Below, in pieces: positions 35,212 through 44,657 of a DNA stretch of 64,000 nucleotides. The stretch spans positions 248,001-312,000 of the forward strand of contig NZ_FRXN01000006.1 of NCBI RefSeq assembly GCF_900148515.1. Direction: 5' to 3'. The translations under genes were made by a program, and so were the position numbers. This stretch comes from Algoriphagus zhangzhouensis. GTDB lineage: Bacteria > Bacteroidota > Bacteroidia > Cytophagales > Cyclobacteriaceae. Position 1 is the first letter of the stretch, and the number at the start of each line of letters is the position of its first letter. The notes below the pieces were generated by a model. That model was given only the letters and a program-made list of their open reading frames with translations. It was not told the DNA's origin and did not search any database.

Positions 35212-38200
35212 ATGGATTTTCCCCCTTTTTACCATCAAAAATCATCTTTCAAGGAGGTCAGAACAAAGCAGTTTTTTAGAAAGATGGAAAGTGCTTTTCT
35301 GCAATTGTCTTTGCCGACAGATGAGCAATTGGTAGGAATACTAATTACAGGTAAAGATGGGATCGGAAAATCTTTTTTGACCAAACAATACCTAAAATCC
35401 AATTCTTACCAATTATTAATCAGCGACCAGACTTCGCAACTTCATAACATTCCTTACTCGGCTTTAAAGGGAGCATTAGGGCCTTTTTTAAGCGAAAAGA
35501 TCAAGCGGATGAATAGTGGGGAGTTCTCCCGATTTTCAAAAGAAGTGAGAACTGTCCTGGGCGCTGAATTTTCCTTGTTGTCGGAATATCTTCCAGAACT
35601 TTCATTGTTGTTAGATTCTGATTCGAATGAGTTTCAATCTCAGCTCCCAAAAGTTGAAAGCCAGCTTTATTTAGTTTTCAGAAAGTTTTTTGAGTGTTTG
35701 AGCAAATATTTTAAAAGTCCTCTAGTTTGGCTTGTAGATGATTTTCAATGGATAGATGGATCAACGAGCAACCTGATCCAGTATCTTTTAGCAAACTTGG
35801 ATTCTTCGGTTTTGAGCTTGGTGGCAGTGGCAGATTTTGATGAATCTGATCAGAACAAGGTTTCTCAACTCCTAAATTCCTTAGCTTGGTTTCATAAACA
35901 TATTCATACCATTCACCTCGACTTTCTAGAAGATTTCAATGCAAAAGAGCTGATTGAAAATAGGTTAGGAGGATCAGTAAATGAAGAGTTGGCTCAGCTA
36001 CTAAATGAGTCATCTGAAGGCCTGCCTTCTACTCTAATATTAATACTAGAGACATTGATTTTGGAAGATTTGATCCAGAAAAAGAAAGGGAAGTGGAATG
36101 GTGACATAGATTTAATCTCTCAGAGACTTATAGGAGAAAAAAAGGATCATCTCCTGAATAAGATTTATGAAAGTCTATCCTCCCTTCAGAAAGAAATATT
36201 AGGGATGGTGGCTTGCGTGAAGGAATTAGATCTCAAAAGGGTTAGAAAGATTTTTTCAAATCATGATGAATTAGGAGATTCACTGAAAAAGCTGTTTTTG
36301 GAGAATTTTTTATCTCTTCAAAATGACAAGTTATTCATAGAGGAAGCAATAAGGGAAGCTGTTTTGTCTAATCTTGGTAAAGAAGAAATTCAAAAATTTC
36401 ACCTTGCTTTAGGAGAGCAGCTTTTGAATGAAATCTGGGGAGAAAAGAATGTGTCAGAATTAGTGATTCTGGCTCAACATTTCCAGCAAGTTGCTGGATA
36501 CCTTCAGACCCATCAGGAAAAAGAAAGAATCATAAAACTGATGGTTCAAGTCGCCAAAATTCAGAGAGAAGAACATTCTTTTTCTCAAGCCAAAGGATTT
36601 TTAACTACAGCTCGAGATTTATTGAAAGGAGAAAAGTGGACCGATAAGGGAGATTTGATTGGACATGTTTGGTTAGAGCGGGCTCGCGTCGAGTACTACA
36701 TGGGGGAGTTTGATGTCGCTGAGATTTTGTTGGATGAATTGCTTGAGCAAAATCGAGATTCACAGCTGAGATTTCTTGCCTTTGAACTTAAAATCATCGT
36801 CAATAATCATTTAGGAAGATATAGGAAGTCGGTTTTTATATTGACTGAGATCTTAAATGAGCTGGGGCTTAGGCTACCAAGTGTGCAGGAACAAATAGAG
36901 GAAGAAATACGGAGATTGGAGATTGGAATCGCATCAGATGCTTTACCTGAAAAGTCTACAAAAGTTGAAATTGGTAATCAGTCTAAAATATTACAACTGC
37001 TTTACAATGGAGGAATGGCGCTTCATCATACTTCGGACTTGTTGATGACTTGGGCCGCCCTTCAGATTATTTCTAGATCTCAGATTATTGATCAGCCAAA
37101 TGTAAGATCCTTGGGATTGGTGAGTTTTGGAAGGATGAAAATTATTTCTGGCCAAATTGAAGAAGGATTTGATTTGGGACTTCACGGCTTGAACTTGAAC
37201 AACTCAATTGGTGATATTCAGTATCGCTCTCGAGTACTTGGAGTCTTTGGATTTTATATTCTCCCATGGAAAGAAGGATATCATTTGAGTTATCCATTGC
37301 TAGAAGAAGGTATGGCTGCAGCTCGAAAATCAGGAGACCAGATTGCCTATTACATCAATAAAACCCACTTGTTTAATCTTCATTTTCTCAGTGGAAAGCC
37401 AATTGAGGATCTTTTAAAATTTGATTTCAAAGAAAGCTACGTGGGGATGGAGTTGACCTATTATATCACCCATTACCAAAAAGAGCTGTTTAGATATATT
37501 TCTGGTAGGAGTCCTTTTCTTTCTTTACCAAAGCAGGAGGCAAGGGGATTGGCTGCAAGGCTGACCTTACAGGAGGAGAAGTTTTATAGAAACTATGTTC
37601 TGGCAAGGTACTATTTCATGTTCGGCTACTATTCTCAAGCTATAGAAAGTAGCTCTATCGCGGAGCAAAATCAAAAACTTCAAGAAGGTTCTCCTTTGGT
37701 ACCTGCAAATCTGATTTTGAAGGCTTTGGCAATCACTCAAAATTGGGCCAATTTGGGAAAAGAAAGGGTTGATGAAATGGATTGGCTAGATTCTTTTTAT
37801 CAAATGATCTCTTCTTGGAATGATAAGTCTCCATCAAATTTTGCCTCACATTTTTGGCTTTTAAAAGCCGAGCTTGGAAGAATAAAAAGTATTGATTTTA
37901 AAGAGGTGGAAGATGCGTACATCCATGCAATCCAAGGTGCTCGGGATAATGTTTATCAAAAGGCAATTTGCCATGAGCTATTTGCTAAATTTTACCTAGA
38001 AAATAAGAATATTGTCTCCGCGAGCACACACCTCCAGCATGCAATGTTTCACTATCATCAATGGGGTGCTACTCGGAAGATAGAGCAATTAGTAAGACAA
38101 TACGCTTTCATCATTCCTAAGAAATCTCAAAAAAGAGAAAGTCTGGATATTGAAAATATTCTCTTTGAACTGGCTGGAGAGATTCATTCAATTCAGATCG

Positions 38201-39330
38201 CCAGAACTTTGATGGTACTGTTGATGAGGATTTCGGCTTCCACCAAGTCGATGATTTTATGGGTGAATCCAGACGGAGATTTGCAGGCTTTTCACCATGA
38301 CAGTTTGTTGAATTTTGAAGAGAATCAAGAGGAGGATTCTTGGAGAGTTTTATCTGAGCTTTTTAGAATGGTCCATAGAACGAAAAAGCCTTTGGTTTTA
38401 AATCAACTTGAAAAGCATCTGAATTATCCTGAACTGGATTCTATTTTGAAAAAGGGGGTGAAATCCAGTTTGTTTTTCCCAGTTGGGTTTTCTGAAAATC
38501 ACACAATGGTGGTTTATATGGAAAGCCAATTTGACTCGAATGCTTATTCAGAGGATATTCTGAGATGGATTAGAATAGTTTCCAGGCAAGGTGGAGTGAT
38601 TTTGGATAATGCCAGAAATTTTGAAAACACCCTTAGGCTTAATGAGGAGGTTCAGAAGAAGATGGAGGAAAAACAAGCTTTGATGACTTTGTTGGAAAAG
38701 CAAAAAGACTCCCATATCAAGGATTTGATCAAAGTCCAGGAATACGAAAGGGAGAGAATTGCAGGGGAGCTTCATGATAGTTTGGGATCACAACTTTCTA
38801 CATTGAAGTTGAATTTGACTCATATTTTTGATTCCTCGGGAAAAGATAGCTTTAAATCGGAAGGGCTTAAATCATTGAAAAAGCTCGATGAAGCGATAGA
38901 TGAAGTGAGAAGAATTGCACATCATATGTCGCCTGTTTCGTTGAAAAGATTTGGTTTGGAGCTGGCACTGCAGGCATTGTTGGAGCCACTTTCCCAGCAG
39001 ACCACAATTCAGACTGAACTTCAGATTTTGGGTTTGGAGGAAAGGCTGGAGGCTCAATTGGAATTGGCTGTTTATAGGATTTGCCAGGAACTGATTCAAA
39101 ATGTATTGAAGCATTCCAAAGCGGAGTATTTAAGGCTTCAGATTATCAGGCATTTTGATTCTGTCAATATTTCTATAGAAGATAATGGAGTCGGAATTCA
39201 AAAATCCAAGGAGGAATGGGGGATGGGATTATTGGGTATCGAAACCAAGGTGCAAATGCTCAATGGTGAGTTCCAAATAGAAAGCCAGCCAGGTAAGGGC
39301 TGCTTGGTAATGATAGATATTCCAAATTAA
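35212..39330 (+). CDS. Giant cytosolic sensor kinase: AAA-like ATPase, TPR-like region, GAF, HisKA_3
   Basis: I use ATG 35212 (1372 residues); a TTG at 35200 would add four. Domains in order: an AAA/MalT-like ATPase with Walker A GKDGIGKS (about 47-54) and Walker B LVWLVDDFQW (about 175); a long helical TPR-like region (about 400-960); a GAF-like domain (about 990-1135); a coiled segment; HisKA_3 with phospho-acceptor His near 1188 in ERIAGELHDSLGSQL; and HATPase with QELIQNVLKH (about 1290) and EDNGVGI. No membrane segment or signal is present, so the cue is probably cytosolic. The Ser/Thr kinase domain that often precedes this ATPase-GAF-kinase layout is missing. Probable partner: the NarL regulator at 33482. 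Confidence 0.88.
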   Translation: MDFPPFYHQKSSFKEVRTKQFFRKMESAFLQLSLPTDEQLVGILITGKDGIGKSFLTKQYLKSNSYQLLISDQTSQLHNIPYSALKGALGPFLSEKIKRMNSGEFSRFSKEVRTVLGAEFSLLSEYLPELSLLLDSDSNEFQSQLPKVESQLYLVFRKFFECLSKYFKSPLVWLVDDFQWIDGSTSNLIQYLLANLDSSVLSLVAVADFDESDQNKVSQLLNSLAWFHKHIHTIHLDFLEDFNAKELIENRLGGSVNEELAQLLNESSEGLPSTLILILETLILEDLIQKKKGKWNGDIDLISQRLIGEKKDHLLNKIYESLSSLQKEILGMVACVKELDLKRVRKIFSNHDELGDSLKKLFLENFLSLQNDKLFIEEAIREAVLSNLGKEEIQKFHLALGEQLLNEIWGEKNVSELVILAQHFQQVAGYLQTHQEKERIIKLMVQVAKIQREEHSFSQAKGFLTTARDLLKGEKWTDKGDLIGHVWLERARVEYYMGEFDVAEILLDELLEQNRDSQLRFLAFELKIIVNNHLGRYRKSVFILTEILNELGLRLPSVQEQIEEEIRRLEIGIASDALPEKSTKVEIGNQSKILQLLYNGGMALHHTSDLLMTWAALQIISRSQIIDQPNVRSLGLVSFGRMKIISGQIEEGFDLGLHGLNLNNSIGDIQYRSRVLGVFGFYILPWKEGYHLSYPLLEEGMAAARKSGDQIAYYINKTHLFNLHFLSGKPIEDLLKFDFKESYVGMELTYYITHYQKELFRYISGRSPFLSLPKQEARGLAARLTLQEEKFYRNYVLARYYFMFGYYSQAIESSSIAEQNQKLQEGSPLVPANLILKALAITQNWANLGKERVDEMDWLDSFYQMISSWNDKSPSNFASHFWLLKAELGRIKSIDFKEVEDAYIHAIQGARDNVYQKAICHELFAKFYLENKNIVSASTHLQHAMFHYHQWGATRKIEQLVRQYAFIIPKKSQKRESLDIENILFELAGEIHSIQIARTLMVLLMRISASTKSMILWVNPDGDLQAFHHDSLLNFEENQEEDSWRVLSELFRMVHRTKKPLVLNQLEKHLNYPELDSILKKGVKSSLFFPVGFSENHTMVVYMESQFDSNAYSEDILRWIRIVSRQGGVILDNARNFENTLRLNEEVQKKMEEKQALMTLLEKQKDSHIKDLIKVQEYERERIAGELHDSLGSQLSTLKLNLTHIFDSSGKDSFKSEGLKSLKKLDEAIDEVRRIAHHMSPVSLKRFGLELALQALLEPLSQQTTIQTELQILGLEERLEAQLELAVYRICQELIQNVLKHSKAEYLRLQIIRHFDSVNISIEDNGVGIQKSKEEWGMGLLGIETKVQMLNGEFQIESQPGKGCLVMIDIPN

Positions 39331-39401
39331 ACTTTAGATTATTTGTATCAGATGAATTGCAGAAGGCGTCTTCGAGTTGTAAACCAATATTTTTTACCAA
39401 A

Positions 39402-39887
39402 ATGAAAACCATGAAAAAGTACATCCTTCTGATTTTAGTAATTCCCATTCTTTTTTCAAGTTGTGCTGACGAAGAGCCAAGTCCTGAGTCCAAAATTACC
39501 GGGATTTACGAGAGAATTACCCAGGGTAATTTAGGCTGGGGGTCTGAGCAATTTGATTTTGTGGGTACACTGGATTTTAAAAATGACGGTACTTTTACTT
39601 TTGAAGAAGTGACCAAAAATATTGGAGGAGATGAGATATTAGGATATAGGGCTTATGGTTATGGGACCTATACTATAGAGAATAATAAGGTGACCATCGT
39701 CAAAAATGAAGCATATGCTCAAGGGGTTGCGGATTCTAATTATCAGCCAAAAAGTGAGTTGGTTCTTTATCAATTTGATCCTCCAAACTCCTTGATTTTT
39801 GGAATTACCGAGGATTACAAAACTTTAACAAGTGGATGCGGACCTCTTGAAAACTGTTTGGTTCTAACCTACACCAGGGTAGAATAA
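39402..39887 (+). CDS. Hypothetical lipoprotein
   Basis: From ATG 39402 the product has 161 residues (another ATG is at 39411). The signal peptide ends at a lipobox (LFSSC). The mature part is a compact beta-rich domain (ITGIYERITQGNLGW, FVGTLDFKNDGTFTFEEVTK, GYGTYTIENNKVTIVKNE) like the lipocalin-type lipoproteins common in this phylum. A TTG further upstream is not credible. No specific function can be assigned. It is 71 nt after the giant kinase gene and convergent with the LytTR regulator gene. Confidence 0.65.
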   Translation: MKTMKKYILLILVIPILFSSCADEEPSPESKITGIYERITQGNLGWGSEQFDFVGTLDFKNDGTFTFEEVTKNIGGDEILGYRAYGYGTYTIENNKVTIVKNEAYAQGVADSNYQPKSELVLYQFDPPNSLIFGITEDYKTLTSGCGPLENCLVLTYTRVE

Positions 39888-39903
39888 TATTGAAGGTTTT
39901 ATC

Positions 39904-40647
39904 TTAAGTCATCCACCTGCTCATAAATTCCAGGAAGGCATCTTTGTAATTGTCACTGACTGAAATCTGTGCTCCATTTACTGTGATCAAGTTTTTGGAT
40001 ACAGATTCTATATGGTTGAGACCTACGATATAAGATCGATGAACTCGCATAAATTTCTTTGCAGGAAGTAATTCTTCCATGCTTTTGAGGCTCGTTAGAG
40101 AAAGCAATGGAGAAGCTTTGGAAAGCAAATGAACCTTTACATAATCCTTATAGGCCTCTACATAGGCTATGTCATCCAAAAGGACCTTGACCAGCTGATA
40201 TTCTACTTTTAGGAAAATGTATTCTGGGTCTTCCTCAACTTTCACCTTTACTTCTTCCGAATTTCTATTTTGCTTTTCGAAATAATTAAATGCCTTAGTT
40301 GCGGCATTCAAAAACTCCTCGTATGAATAAGGCTTAAGGAGATAGTCAATGGCGTCTACTTTGTATCCTTCGATTGCAAACTGATGATAGGCTGTGGCAA
40401 AAATTATTCGGGTTTTGTCAGAATCTTTTTTACCATCTAGAACTCTTGCCAATTCCATTCCTGATAAATCAGGCATCTGGATATCCATAAAGATCAATTG
40501 AACCTGATTTTGATTGATAAAACCCAAAGCCTCTATGGCGCTGGAAAATTTACCTTTCAACTCTAAAAAAGCAGTCTGCTCGATGTATTTGCAGAGAAGG
40601 TCTAGAGCTAAAGGCTCGTCATCTACAGCTATACATTGGAGTTTCAT
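39904..40647 (-). CDS. LytTR-family response regulator
   Basis: A 247-residue protein: receiver domain with acidic pair Asp9-Asp10 and phospho-acceptor Asp55 in LIFMDIQMPD, then a LytTR DNA-binding domain (IFLKVEYQLVKVLLDDIAYVEAY, then KFMRVHRSYIVGLNHIESV). It overlaps the upstream kinase gene by 4 nt and forms a standard LytS/LytR-type pair. Likely target: itself or the TonB-dependent barrel gene divergent from the pair. Confidence 0.93.
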   Translation of the reverse strand: MKLQCIAVDDEPLALDLLCKYIEQTAFLELKGKFSSAIEALGFINQNQVQLIFMDIQMPDLSGMELARVLDGKKDSDKTRIIFATAYHQFAIEGYKVDAIDYLLKPYSYEEFLNAATKAFNYFEKQNRNSEEVKVKVEEDPEYIFLKVEYQLVKVLLDDIAYVEAYKDYVKVHLLSKASPLLSLTSLKSMEELLPAKKFMRVHRSYIVGLNHIESVSKNLITVNGAQISVSDNYKDAFLEFMSRWMT

Positions 40648-41726
40648 GAGAGATTGATGGTCAGGTTTACGTAATATTCCTCTTTGCCTTCCTCTTTCCC
40701 AAATTTAAGTTTATGTTTTTTGGGATAGAGAAGACTCAGGCGCCTTTGCGTATTTGTTAGTCCGATTCCACTTTCTCTTGCTTCAGGGCTATCCAAATTG
40801 ACTGGGAAAATTTGATTTCTTGTTTCAAAGAAAACTGTGTCTCCCATGATTTCTAACTTGATATAGATATGACTTTCCTTTTGGGAACTGATACCATGCT
40901 TGAAGCAATTTTCCAAAAATGGCAAAATCAACATTGGTGCGATGACCTGATTGTCCTTGGCTTCATCAAGATGGATTTCAAGCTTTACCTTGTCTGTTAG
41001 ACGCATTTTCATCAGCTCAATATAATCTCGAATGAAATCCACTTCCTTACTTAGGAGAGTTGACTCATGTTGATTTTCATATAGAACATATCTCATCATT
41101 CTGGAAAGTTTCAATAGAGCTTCCTGAGCTTTTTTGATATCCAGGTTGGTTAAAGAATAGATGTTGTTCAGAGTATTGAAGAAGAAGTGCGGATTGATTT
41201 GAGCCTTAAGGTATGAAAGCTCGGTATTGATATTTTGTTTTTCTAGCTCTTGGCGGTTGGCTTCATCTCTTTGCCATTTTTGAACTAATGCCACGGAAGT
41301 ACTCAGTCCAACTGAAACGATGTATAATAAAATCTGGAAAGCATCTCCCTGAATCCAACGTCTTCCAGGTTTGAAAGGTCTGTCTGGATTGAAAAACTCA
41401 TGCATTCTTCTTGGGTATTGGATGAGTTGTTCGAAATAGACAATAGCGAAATAGAACACAATGGCCCCTCCTAAAACAATAAGTAGATAGATGTAATTCT
41501 TGCCTTTAAGTAGAAACTTAGGGACAAAAAAGGTGACATTATTATAAAAGGTGGCAACTAATATCCCTACAAGGAATACTTGCTTGTACCAAAATTCGAT
41601 AGGAATTTCAGCTTCACCCATTCTCCAAGAAAGAGGAGAAAGTAGTACGAGAAGGATGCACAACATCATCCAGCCCAGCAAGTGTACTACAAAGGAAATA
41701 TTCTTTTTTGGGGTGATAGTAGCCAT
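40644..41726 (-). CDS. LytS/YehU-type sensor histidine kinase
   Basis: A 360-residue protein with four predicted membrane helices in the first 145 residues and a short coiled linker. The His_kinase domain has phospho-acceptor His180 in LKAQINPHFFFNTLN, and the ATPase domain has LPFLENCFKHGIS and GIGLTNTQRRLSLLY. There is no large periplasmic sensor, so the signal is probably membrane-borne. Coupled to the LytTR regulator by a 4-nt overlap. The gene is divergent from the barrel gene across 261 bp. Confidence 0.93.
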   Translation of the reverse strand: MATITPKKNISFVVHLLGWMMLCILLVLLSPLSWRMGEAEIPIEFWYKQVFLVGILVATFYNNVTFFVPKFLLKGKNYIYLLIVLGGAIVFYFAIVYFEQLIQYPRRMHEFFNPDRPFKPGRRWIQGDAFQILLYIVSVGLSTSVALVQKWQRDEANRQELEKQNINTELSYLKAQINPHFFFNTLNNIYSLTNLDIKKAQEALLKLSRMMRYVLYENQHESTLLSKEVDFIRDYIELMKMRLTDKVKLEIHLDEAKDNQVIAPMLILPFLENCFKHGISSQKESHIYIKLEIMGDTVFFETRNQIFPVNLDSPEARESGIGLTNTQRRLSLLYPKKHKLKFGKEEGKEEYYVNLTINLS

Positions 41727-41843
41727 GGTAATGAATTAACTGCTGCCAAACTAACATAAAGAATCTATTGACAGTTTTCATAATCTGCCAATCCGCTGTT
41801 TTTCACGTCGAAACTACCGAATGAACGGATAAAGGCATTTGTC

Positions 41844-41869
41844 GAGCAGAAAATCCTTTTTATCTGCTC
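41844..41869. promoter_or_regulatory. Inverted repeat in the kinase/barrel divergent region
   Basis: GAGCAGA (41844-41850) and TCTGCTC (41863-41869) are exact inverted copies with 12 nt between, just upstream of a possible promoter (TTG 41880-41882, 22-nt spacer, TCTATTTG 41905-41912, one mismatch). It could be an operator for the barrel gene. It does not resemble the direct-repeat sites known for LytTR regulators. Confidence 0.3.
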
Positions 41870-41987
41870 AAATGGGGGTTTGGTCGATAAGATACCTATA
41901 ACTGTCTATTTGGTCAAAAAATGCGAAACAAAGCCTTCAAATTTGGGGTATTCAATTGGTGTGAGCCCAATATTTGAAAACAAGATC

Positions 41988-44495
41988 ATGAAAAAACTAC
42001 TCAATCTAATTATTCTTTTTGCTGCTTTGGGGATGACCCAGGCATTTGCGCAGCAATCACAATCCCAGCCTGCTAGGATTATAGGTGTCGCAAAAGATGC
42101 CAAAACTGGTGAACCTGTGGGTTATGCTACTGCAGCCCTTTACAAAAAAGGTTCTGATGTAAGTATGTCTGGAGCTGTAGCTGATGGCGAGGGGAAATTC
42201 TATATCACAGGATTTGAGCCTGGAGAATATTCGCTGCAAGTAACCTTTATGGGGTTCGAAACCTTAGTTGTCGATGACATCAATATTACATCCAAAACTG
42301 GTGACACCAATTTGGGTGAGCTTCAGATGTCTGATGAGGGTGTAGCTTTAGAAGAAGTGACTGTTCAGGGACAAAGAGAATTGATTGAGGAGCGAGTTGA
42401 TAGGACTATTTATAAGGCAGAAAACGACAGAACTACAGCCGGTGGTGACGCGACGGATGTGTTGAGAAGAGTTCCGATGCTTTCGGTGGATTTGGATGGG
42501 AATGTATCCATGAGAGGTAGTTCCAGTATTACTGTATTGATTGACAACCGTCCATCAGCCATCGCAGCAAGTAGTATCACAGATGCATTAAGACAGATTC
42601 CTGCTGACGAAATCAAAGAAGTAGAGGTGATCACATCTCCATCTGCAAGATTTGATGCTGAAGGAACTTCAGGTGTGATCAATATCGTGACTAAGAAGAA
42701 CAACCTTCAAGGGATGACTTTGAGCATCAATACAGGTGCTGGTCTGAGAGGATCAAACTTGGGATTGAATGGTAGTGCAAGAATCGGAAAATTTGGGTTT
42801 TCATTGGGTGGTTTCGGAAGAGCCGGGTATAATATTTTGGGAGGTTTTAATAACGAGCAATTGTTAACTGGTACTGATGGAAGCCAAACCACTGTTGTTC
42901 AATCAGCAGATACCGAAAGTAAAATGATGTTTGGCAGATATAATTTCGGTGTTGACTATGAAATCGATAAGTATAACTTTTTGACTGGTGCTGTCAACTT
43001 TGGATTGAGAAACATGCAAGGCAATCAGACAAACTTCTTGACAGAAAGATTTTCTGCCGGAGATTTAATTAGCTCTGCATTGAGAGAAACTGATACTAAA
43101 AGTGATGGTAACTCATTGGATTTGAGTGTGAACTATACCAGGACTTATGAGAAGAAAGGGAAAGAGATCAGCTTATTGACTTTGTATAGCAGAGATAATA
43201 GAAATAGCTCTTTTGTAAACAGCCTTTTCAATGATGATTTCCAAACTATCGATTCCAAATTGAGAAATGAAAACCCAAGTAGAAATGAGGATTTCACTGT
43301 TCAATTGGATTTTGTAAACCCATTGGGTAAAGACGGAAATCAGATCTTGGAATATGGAGCAAAGAACATTATGAGAAAATCATATTCTGACTTTGCTTAT
43401 TTCCAAGCTGAAGGAGAGGATGGCTCTTATGTGGAAATCCAAGACCCTACATTGAGTAATGAGTTTACATATGATCAAAATGTGACTGCTGGTTATGGGT
43501 CTTATACTTTCAATTTCTTGAAAAACTATACTTTGAAAACTGGTCTTAGATATGAGTACACTACTATTAGTGCTGAATTCGTTGATGAGCAAACAGTTGA
43601 AATTCCTTCTTATGGAACGTTCGTTCCAAGTGTGAATGCCAGTCGTAAATTGAAAAATGGAAACATGATCAAGGCAGCATACAACAGAAGAATCCAGAGA
43701 CCTTCTATGAGATTTTTGAACCCTAACTTGAATACTTCCAACCCATCACAATGGAGTCAAGGTAACCCAGTTTTGGATCCTGAAATGACTGATAACTTTG
43801 AATTGGGATACAGTACCTACATCGGAAACTCCATGCTGAACTTCACTGGTTTTTACAGAAATACAACTGGTTCTATCCAGGCTGTTAGAAGTGTGTTAGA
43901 AGATGATGTGATTTTTACTACATATGAAAATATCGGCCAAGAACAGGCTGTGGGCTCCAATATGTTTATGAATATCAACATCAATAATAAGTTCTCTTTG
44001 AATGGTGGATTTGATCTATACTATGCGATGTTGAATAATGGACTAGGAACCGAAAATAATGGCTGGGTGATTTCTGGTAGAATGTTCGGTAATTACTCTC
44101 TTCCAAAAGATTGGCAAGTCCAATTGTTCTCCTTTGCAAGAGGTAGAAGAGTACAGCTACAAGGGTCTAATGGTGGATTTGCAATGTATGGTTTGAATTT
44201 CAATAAGCAATTCCAAGAGAAAAGAGGTTCTATTGGTTTTGGATTGGAAAACTTCCTGACAAAAGAGTTTAAGGTGAATAATGAGATCATTACTCCTACC
44301 ATGATCCAAAATAGCACCAACGCCATGCGTAATATGAACTTCAAAATCAACTTTAGTTATAGAATCGGTAAGTTGAGTATGAGCGACCGCACGAGAAGAA
44401 GAAGATCCGTTTCAAATGATGATTTGAAAGAAGGTGGCGAAGGCGGCGGCGAAGGCGGAGGCATGATGAATAATAACAATAACAACAAGAAGTAA
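41988..44495 (+). CDS. TonB-dependent outer-membrane barrel (OMP_b-brl_3 type)
   Basis: From ATG 41988 (MKKLLNLIILFAALGMTQAFAQ) the product has 835 residues; the frame is open to 41880 but only this start gives a signal peptide. A carboxypeptidase-like domain (IIGVAKDAKTGEPVGYATA, 25-110) is followed by a plug (DVLRRVPMLSVDLDGNVSMRGSSSITVLIDNR) and a barrel. It fits the outer-membrane beta-barrel family related to TonB receptors, without a SusD partner. The last barrel strand (KINFSYRIG) is followed by an unusual tail of basic, Gly/Glu and Asn-rich sequence. Substrate unknown; probably controlled by the divergent LytS/LytTR pair. Confidence 0.88.
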   Translation: MKKLLNLIILFAALGMTQAFAQQSQSQPARIIGVAKDAKTGEPVGYATAALYKKGSDVSMSGAVADGEGKFYITGFEPGEYSLQVTFMGFETLVVDDINITSKTGDTNLGELQMSDEGVALEEVTVQGQRELIEERVDRTIYKAENDRTTAGGDATDVLRRVPMLSVDLDGNVSMRGSSSITVLIDNRPSAIAASSITDALRQIPADEIKEVEVITSPSARFDAEGTSGVINIVTKKNNLQGMTLSINTGAGLRGSNLGLNGSARIGKFGFSLGGFGRAGYNILGGFNNEQLLTGTDGSQTTVVQSADTESKMMFGRYNFGVDYEIDKYNFLTGAVNFGLRNMQGNQTNFLTERFSAGDLISSALRETDTKSDGNSLDLSVNYTRTYEKKGKEISLLTLYSRDNRNSSFVNSLFNDDFQTIDSKLRNENPSRNEDFTVQLDFVNPLGKDGNQILEYGAKNIMRKSYSDFAYFQAEGEDGSYVEIQDPTLSNEFTYDQNVTAGYGSYTFNFLKNYTLKTGLRYEYTTISAEFVDEQTVEIPSYGTFVPSVNASRKLKNGNMIKAAYNRRIQRPSMRFLNPNLNTSNPSQWSQGNPVLDPEMTDNFELGYSTYIGNSMLNFTGFYRNTTGSIQAVRSVLEDDVIFTTYENIGQEQAVGSNMFMNININNKFSLNGGFDLYYAMLNNGLGTENNGWVISGRMFGNYSLPKDWQVQLFSFARGRRVQLQGSNGGFAMYGLNFNKQFQEKRGSIGFGLENFLTKEFKVNNEIITPTMIQNSTNAMRNMNFKINFSYRIGKLSMSDRTRRRRSVSNDDLKEGGEGGGEGGGMMNNNNNNKK

Positions 44496-44609
44496 TTGTT
44501 CTATGGGGAGAGGCTATGATACAGTTCAGTGGCCTCTTTTCTATTCGTCTCCGTATTAAGATTGGCTTTATTTAAGCGTAAACAGATAGATAGATTGGGT
44601 AACAAAAAA

Positions 44610-44637
44610 CCCGGCTTTGTTAAGGCCGGGCTTTTTT
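44610..44637. terminator. Terminator between the barrel gene and pdhB
   Basis: CCCGGC (44610-44615) pairs with GCCGGG (44625-44630), extended by TT/AA across a bulged G. T6 follows on the plus strand and A6 precedes it, so both convergent genes can use it. Confidence 0.85.
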
Positions 44638-44657
44638 ATGTTCGAAGGTTTTTTTGA

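Noticed and set aside
41771..41804. ACAGTTTTC and CTGTTTTTC as a LytTR direct repeat
   Set aside because: The repeats are 24 bp apart instead of the usual 21-22 and the match to the consensus is poor.
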